Shown piece after piece: positions 32,917 through 35,433 of a stretch of 35,433 nucleotides of DNA. Source of the DNA: Atopobium sp. BS2 (GTDB lineage: Bacteria; Actinomycetota; Coriobacteriia; Coriobacteriales; Atopobiaceae). The position numbers were made by a program, and so were the translations under genes. The stretch lies in NCBI RefSeq assembly GCF_000565075.1, contig NZ_JDFG01000003.1, positions 1 to 35,433 on the forward strand, in the 5' to 3' direction. The notes under the pieces are model-generated. The model saw only the letters and a list, made by a program, of their open reading frames with translations, had not been told where the DNA came from and searched no databases. Position 1 is the stretch's first letter. The number at the start of each line of letters is the position of its first letter.

Positions 32917-33726
32917 TTACATATCTTGCGAGAAGAACTCCTGGTAGAACTTCAATTCTTCGGGAGTATCTATGCTTGATGAGAATAAAATATCAGGCTC
33001 TACGGCGCTATTGTTCTTGTCGGCAGCGGCATCTGCAGAAGCAAGCAAGTTTGCCTGTCCAAGCAAACGCTTAAGCTGATGAGCGGCGCCTGCCCCACCG
33101 TCAAAAAATTCTACGTCTCCTAAAACAGAGCTAATTTGCTTCTTGATAAAGGGATAATGGGTACACCCAAGAACCACGGCATCTACCTGGCCAGCATAAT
33201 CTCCCAAAAGCTCGGCCAGTCGTTTATGCATCTGTTCTGAATCAGCCTGACCAGATTCAATAAGCTCCACCAGGCCTTCTCCTGGAATAGAGATAACCTT
33301 TGCAGAAGGATGCAGGCGCGACTCAAGGTTGTGGTACTTCTGCAAAGAGAGCGTTGCTTTTGTAGCCAGAACAACCACTGTTCCATGAGGATATGCAGTT
33401 ACGGCAGGCTTAAGAGCTGGCTCAACGCCCACAATAGGTACATGAGGATAGGTTACCCTCAGCTCATCTGCAGCAGCAGCTGTAGCAGTATTGCAGGCTA
33501 TAACCAGCGCTTTAGCACCCTCATCGATAAACTTTTTAGCAATAGCCGCAGAGCGCTGGGCAATCTGCTCTTTTGGCTTAGTGCCATAAGGAGCAAATGC
33601 AGAATCACCAAAATAATGAAATTCCTCGTGAGGCATTTGGGCAACAAGGTGTTTAAGCACACTCATGCCACCAACGCCCGAGTCAAATACACCAATAAAA
33701 TTATGAGGAGCTAAACGAGCTTCCAT
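32917..33726 (-). CDS. murI: Glutamate racemase
   Basis: A 269-residue enzyme that makes D-glutamate for peptidoglycan. The two catalytic cysteines are C78 in ACNTATA and C188 in LGCTHYP. The start IGVFDSGVGGMSVLKHL holds the conserved Asp-Ser, and YFGDSAFAPYG follows. ATG 33726 has AAAGG upstream. TATAAA about 38 bases before the start may be the -10 element. The gene converges on the DUF488 gene, with only 19 bases between the stops and no obvious terminator. Confidence 0.96.
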   Translation of the reverse strand: MEARLAPHNFIGVFDSGVGGMSVLKHLVAQMPHEEFHYFGDSAFAPYGTKPKEQIAQRSAAIAKKFIDEGAKALVIACNTATAAAADELRVTYPHVPIVGVEPALKPAVTAYPHGTVVVLATKATLSLQKYHNLESRLHPSAKVISIPGEGLVELIESGQADSEQMHKRLAELLGDYAGQVDAVVLGCTHYPFIKKQISSVLGDVEFFDGGAGAAHQLKRLLGQANLLASADAAADKNNSAVEPDILFSSSIDTPEELKFYQEFFSQDM

Positions 33727-33838
33727 TACAAACCTTTCAAACTGAATGTAAAGTATTTTATACCTTTATCATTCAAAGGTTGATTTACATCACTCTTGGG
33801 TAAAATGCCAAAGATATGTTTTTAACGATTGGAGTTTT

Positions 33839-34267
33839 ATGAGTAACGAAGGTAAAAAGGTAAAAGTCCACTACGTAGGTACCCTTGATGATGGAACTAA
33901 GTTTGACTCTTCCCGCGATCGTAATGAGCCGCTAGCATTCACCTGTATGGCTGGTCAGATGATTCCTGGTTTTGACAAGGCTGTCAAAGATATGACCATC
34001 GGACAGATTGTTGATATCCATATTCCAGCAGCTGAAGCTTATGGTGAGCGCCATGAGGAGGCAGTACAGCCTGTTCCTGTAGCTCAACTTCCTGGATCGG
34101 AGAGTCTTGTTGCAGGTCAGCAGGTCACTCTAGGCACCCCTGAAGGATATCCTGTTATGGCAACAGTAGTCTCAAACGATGGCACCACCATTGTCTTTGA
34201 CACCAACCATCCAATGGCTGGTAAAGACCTTAACTTTAACATTGAGCTTCTTGAGGTTGAAGAGTAA
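33839..34267 (+). CDS. FKBP-type peptidyl-prolyl isomerase, SlyD-like
   Basis: A 142-residue protein that catalyses cis-trans isomerisation at proline and probably acts as a folding helper in the cytoplasm. The FKBP part is split: VKVHYVGTLDDGTKFDSS and MAGQMIPGFDKAVKDM at the front, and FDTNHPMAGKDLNFNIELLEV at the end. An insert-in-flap chaperone domain lies between (about 70-120). This order is that of SlyD. Unlike E. coli SlyD there is no His/Cys-rich metal tail. ATG 33839 has TTGGAG upstream. TTGATT (33780) and TAAAAT (33801) are a possible promoter with a short spacer. Confidence 0.9.
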   Translation: MSNEGKKVKVHYVGTLDDGTKFDSSRDRNEPLAFTCMAGQMIPGFDKAVKDMTIGQIVDIHIPAAEAYGERHEEAVQPVPVAQLPGSESLVAGQQVTLGTPEGYPVMATVVSNDGTTIVFDTNHPMAGKDLNFNIELLEVEE

Positions 34268-34290
34268 TCCACTCCCCCTTTATTGGGCGA

Positions 34291-34325
34291 GAAGGGCGTA
34301 GATGCTTCTGGCATCTACGTCCTTC
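34291..34325 (+). terminator. Intrinsic terminator of the SlyD-like gene
   Basis: GAAGGGCGTAGATGC and GCATCTACGTCCTTC form a 15-bp stem with one G-U pair and a TTCTG loop, followed by six T. It lies about 25 bases after the stop codon and just before the IS element. Confidence 0.93.
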
Positions 34326-34338
34326 TTTTTTCCGGCTT

Positions 34339-35433
34339 GAATTCTCATTGCTAGTGCAACAACAAAATAGAAGGTAGTGACCCATGGGTCTACAATGGCG
34401 CTTACGACAACGTTCATTGAAAGGATTTCCATGGGTCACTATAGCCATCTTAGCATTGAAGAGCGCGAAGACATTATGGTCTGGTGGAAAAATCATGAAA
34501 GTATAAGCCAGATTGCCCGTAAGCTCGGACGAAACAAATCAAGTATTTCACGAGAGATTAAAAGAAACGGTTGGACAATCATTGGAGTGGCGCATCTGTG
34601 CTATAGAGCCTCGACTGCTCAGAGAAAAACCGATGTTCGACGCCAGGCTTGCAAGAAACGCACCCTACTCGATGATCCAAACCTTCGTGCACGTATTGTC
34701 TTTCTTATCTGTAGTCGCCACTTCTCACCTGAGCAGATTGCAGGCAGACTACACTTAGAACTTTCCTACGCTCCTGTCAGCTGTAGCACTATATATAGAG
34801 CCATACACTCGGAAAACTAGACTGTGAACTTCCAGGTGTACAGTCTGTACGTAGAGACTTAGACACCGAGGTAAACGACGGCATACAAAACACCTCATAG
34901 AGCGCAGAGGAAAAATACGGATAACTCATGAACTTGTCGAAAGACCAAAAGAGGTTGCAGATCGCCAACGCATTGGAGACTGGGAAGGTGATACCGTCAT
35001 CGGTAAGGCCAAAGGGCCACGCCTGGTCACACAAGTTGACCGTATGAGCGGCTACCTTGTTGGTGGCAAAGCTGCATCAGGGTCTAGTGCTGATGTCAAT
35101 GTAGCTATACAGCAAGCTTTGAGAGGTGAGGTAGTAAAAACCATAACGCTTGATCGTGGATCTGAGTTTGCTCGAGCAGCAGAACTTCAAGAAGCTATTG
35201 GAGTAAGTATCTACTTCTGTCTTCCACATCATCCCTGGCAAAGAGGTACCAATGAAAATACCAACGGTCTCATCAGAGAGTATTTTCCAAAAGGTACAGA
35301 CCTCTCATCGATTAGCGATAGAGAGATTGAGGCAGTATATAATGAGCTCAATCTGAGGCCACGTAAGCGTCTGGGTTGGAAGTGCCCTTGGGAAGTCTAC
35401 CATCACCAAACGTTGCACTTGCTTTGAGAATTC
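34339..35433 (+). mobile_element. IS30-family insertion sequence
   Basis: The element spans about 1095 bases. Its left end, GAATTCTCATTGCTAGTGC, and the reverse complement of the right end, GAATTCTCAAAGCAAGTGC, agree over at least 20 of the first 23 positions, counting the shared AAC that follows. They form imperfect terminal inverted repeats. The transposase in between is IS30-like but frameshifted. The window stops exactly at the right terminal repeat, so the flanking direct repeat on that side cannot be seen. The left end lies just after the terminator of the SlyD-like gene. Ending at a repeated element suggests an assembly break. Confidence 0.88.
34431..35427 (+). pseudogene. IS30 transposase with two frameshifts
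   Basis: Starts MGHYSHLSIEEREDIMVWW with AAGGA upstream; the N-terminal helix-turn-helix (QIARKLGRNKSSISREIKRNGW) is intact. The first frame stops at 34820 after YRAIHSEN. Translation resumes in the -1 frame as GKLDCELPGVQSVRRDL, then shifts again by -1 near 34857 to continue RHRGKRRHTKHLIERRGK and on to the end. Each shift equals one missing base. With both repaired the protein would be about 332 residues, normal for IS30. The catalytic triad is still present: Asp in GDWEGDT, Asp in TLDRGSEFA and Glu in GTNENTNGLIREYFPKG. As it stands the gene is inactive unless these are sequencing errors. Confidence 0.88.

Noticed and set aside
34805-34860. Programmed -1 frameshifting in the IS30 transposase
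   Set aside because: Two separate shifts would be needed, the second has no slippery sequence, and IS30 transposases are normally made from one frame.
1-35433. CRISPR arrays, tRNA/rRNA genes, prophage or toxin-antitoxin modules
   Set aside because: No regularly spaced repeats, no RNA gene signatures and no phage or toxin-antitoxin proteins were seen.

Overview
The window looks like one end of a contig from a mid-GC, Gram-positive-type fermenter. My best guess is a member of the Coriobacteriia, close to Atopobium/Lancefieldella/Olsenella. I base this on the paired GlgC/GlgD pyrophosphorylase, GGAGG-type ribosome binding sites, a T-box leader before pheS, mannose-family PTS genes and the overall protein style. 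This placement is inference; no rRNA gene is present to confirm it.

Layout, left to right. (1) 146-11846, minus strand: a six-gene glycogen operon, glgB-glgP-glgC-glgD-glgA and a GH13-GH77 fusion. It covers ADP-glucose synthesis, polymerisation, branching, phosphorolysis and debranching/transglycosylation. Spacing is tight and the first gene is glgB. (2) 12187-17782, minus: a GldA-family iron/zinc alcohol dehydrogenase, a small zinc-dependent phospholipase C-like protein, pheT and pheS. A clear T-box leader (about 17801-18060) lies upstream of pheS. (3) 18068-20768, minus: a ZnuA/ZnuC/ZnuB-type zinc uptake system. Its 326-bp leader is full of inverted repeats and has two tiny ORFs. (4) 21095-22187, minus: a DUF421 and DUF3290 membrane-protein pair. 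(5) 22225-31237: an amino-sugar module. On the minus strand it has PTS EIIA, YajC-like, EIIB, EIIC, EIID, a GntR/UTRA repressor, AgaS and NagA. On the plus strand, divergently, it has a PfkB kinase and a class II aldolase. (6) 31355-34267: ilvE, a DUF488 protein, murI and a SlyD-like FKBP isomerase. (7) 34339-35433: an IS30-family element with both terminal repeats and a frameshifted transposase. The window ends exactly at the element's right end.

How the genes work together. Region 5 reads as one pathway. The PTS imports and phosphorylates an N-acetylated hexosamine (GalNAc is most consistent), NagA deacetylates it, and AgaS deaminates/isomerises it to tagatose-6-phosphate. PfkB then phosphorylates this product and the aldolase splits it into triose phosphates. 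A TGGTA-TACCA palindrome before the PTS operon and TGGTAT half-sites on the pfkB side are candidate operators for the embedded GntR regulator. Region 1 stores and remobilises glucose.

I found no CRISPR array, phage genes or tRNA/rRNA genes. I saw no wholly new multi-gene system. The best second looks are: a GlgB lacking the conserved region-I histidine; the structured zinc-operon leader; a His/Cys-rich tail on the zinc ABC ATPase; an enlarged EIID; and the 8-mer GGCGAGAA (often GGCGAGAAAC), far more frequent than chance. All positions and counts were made by eye.
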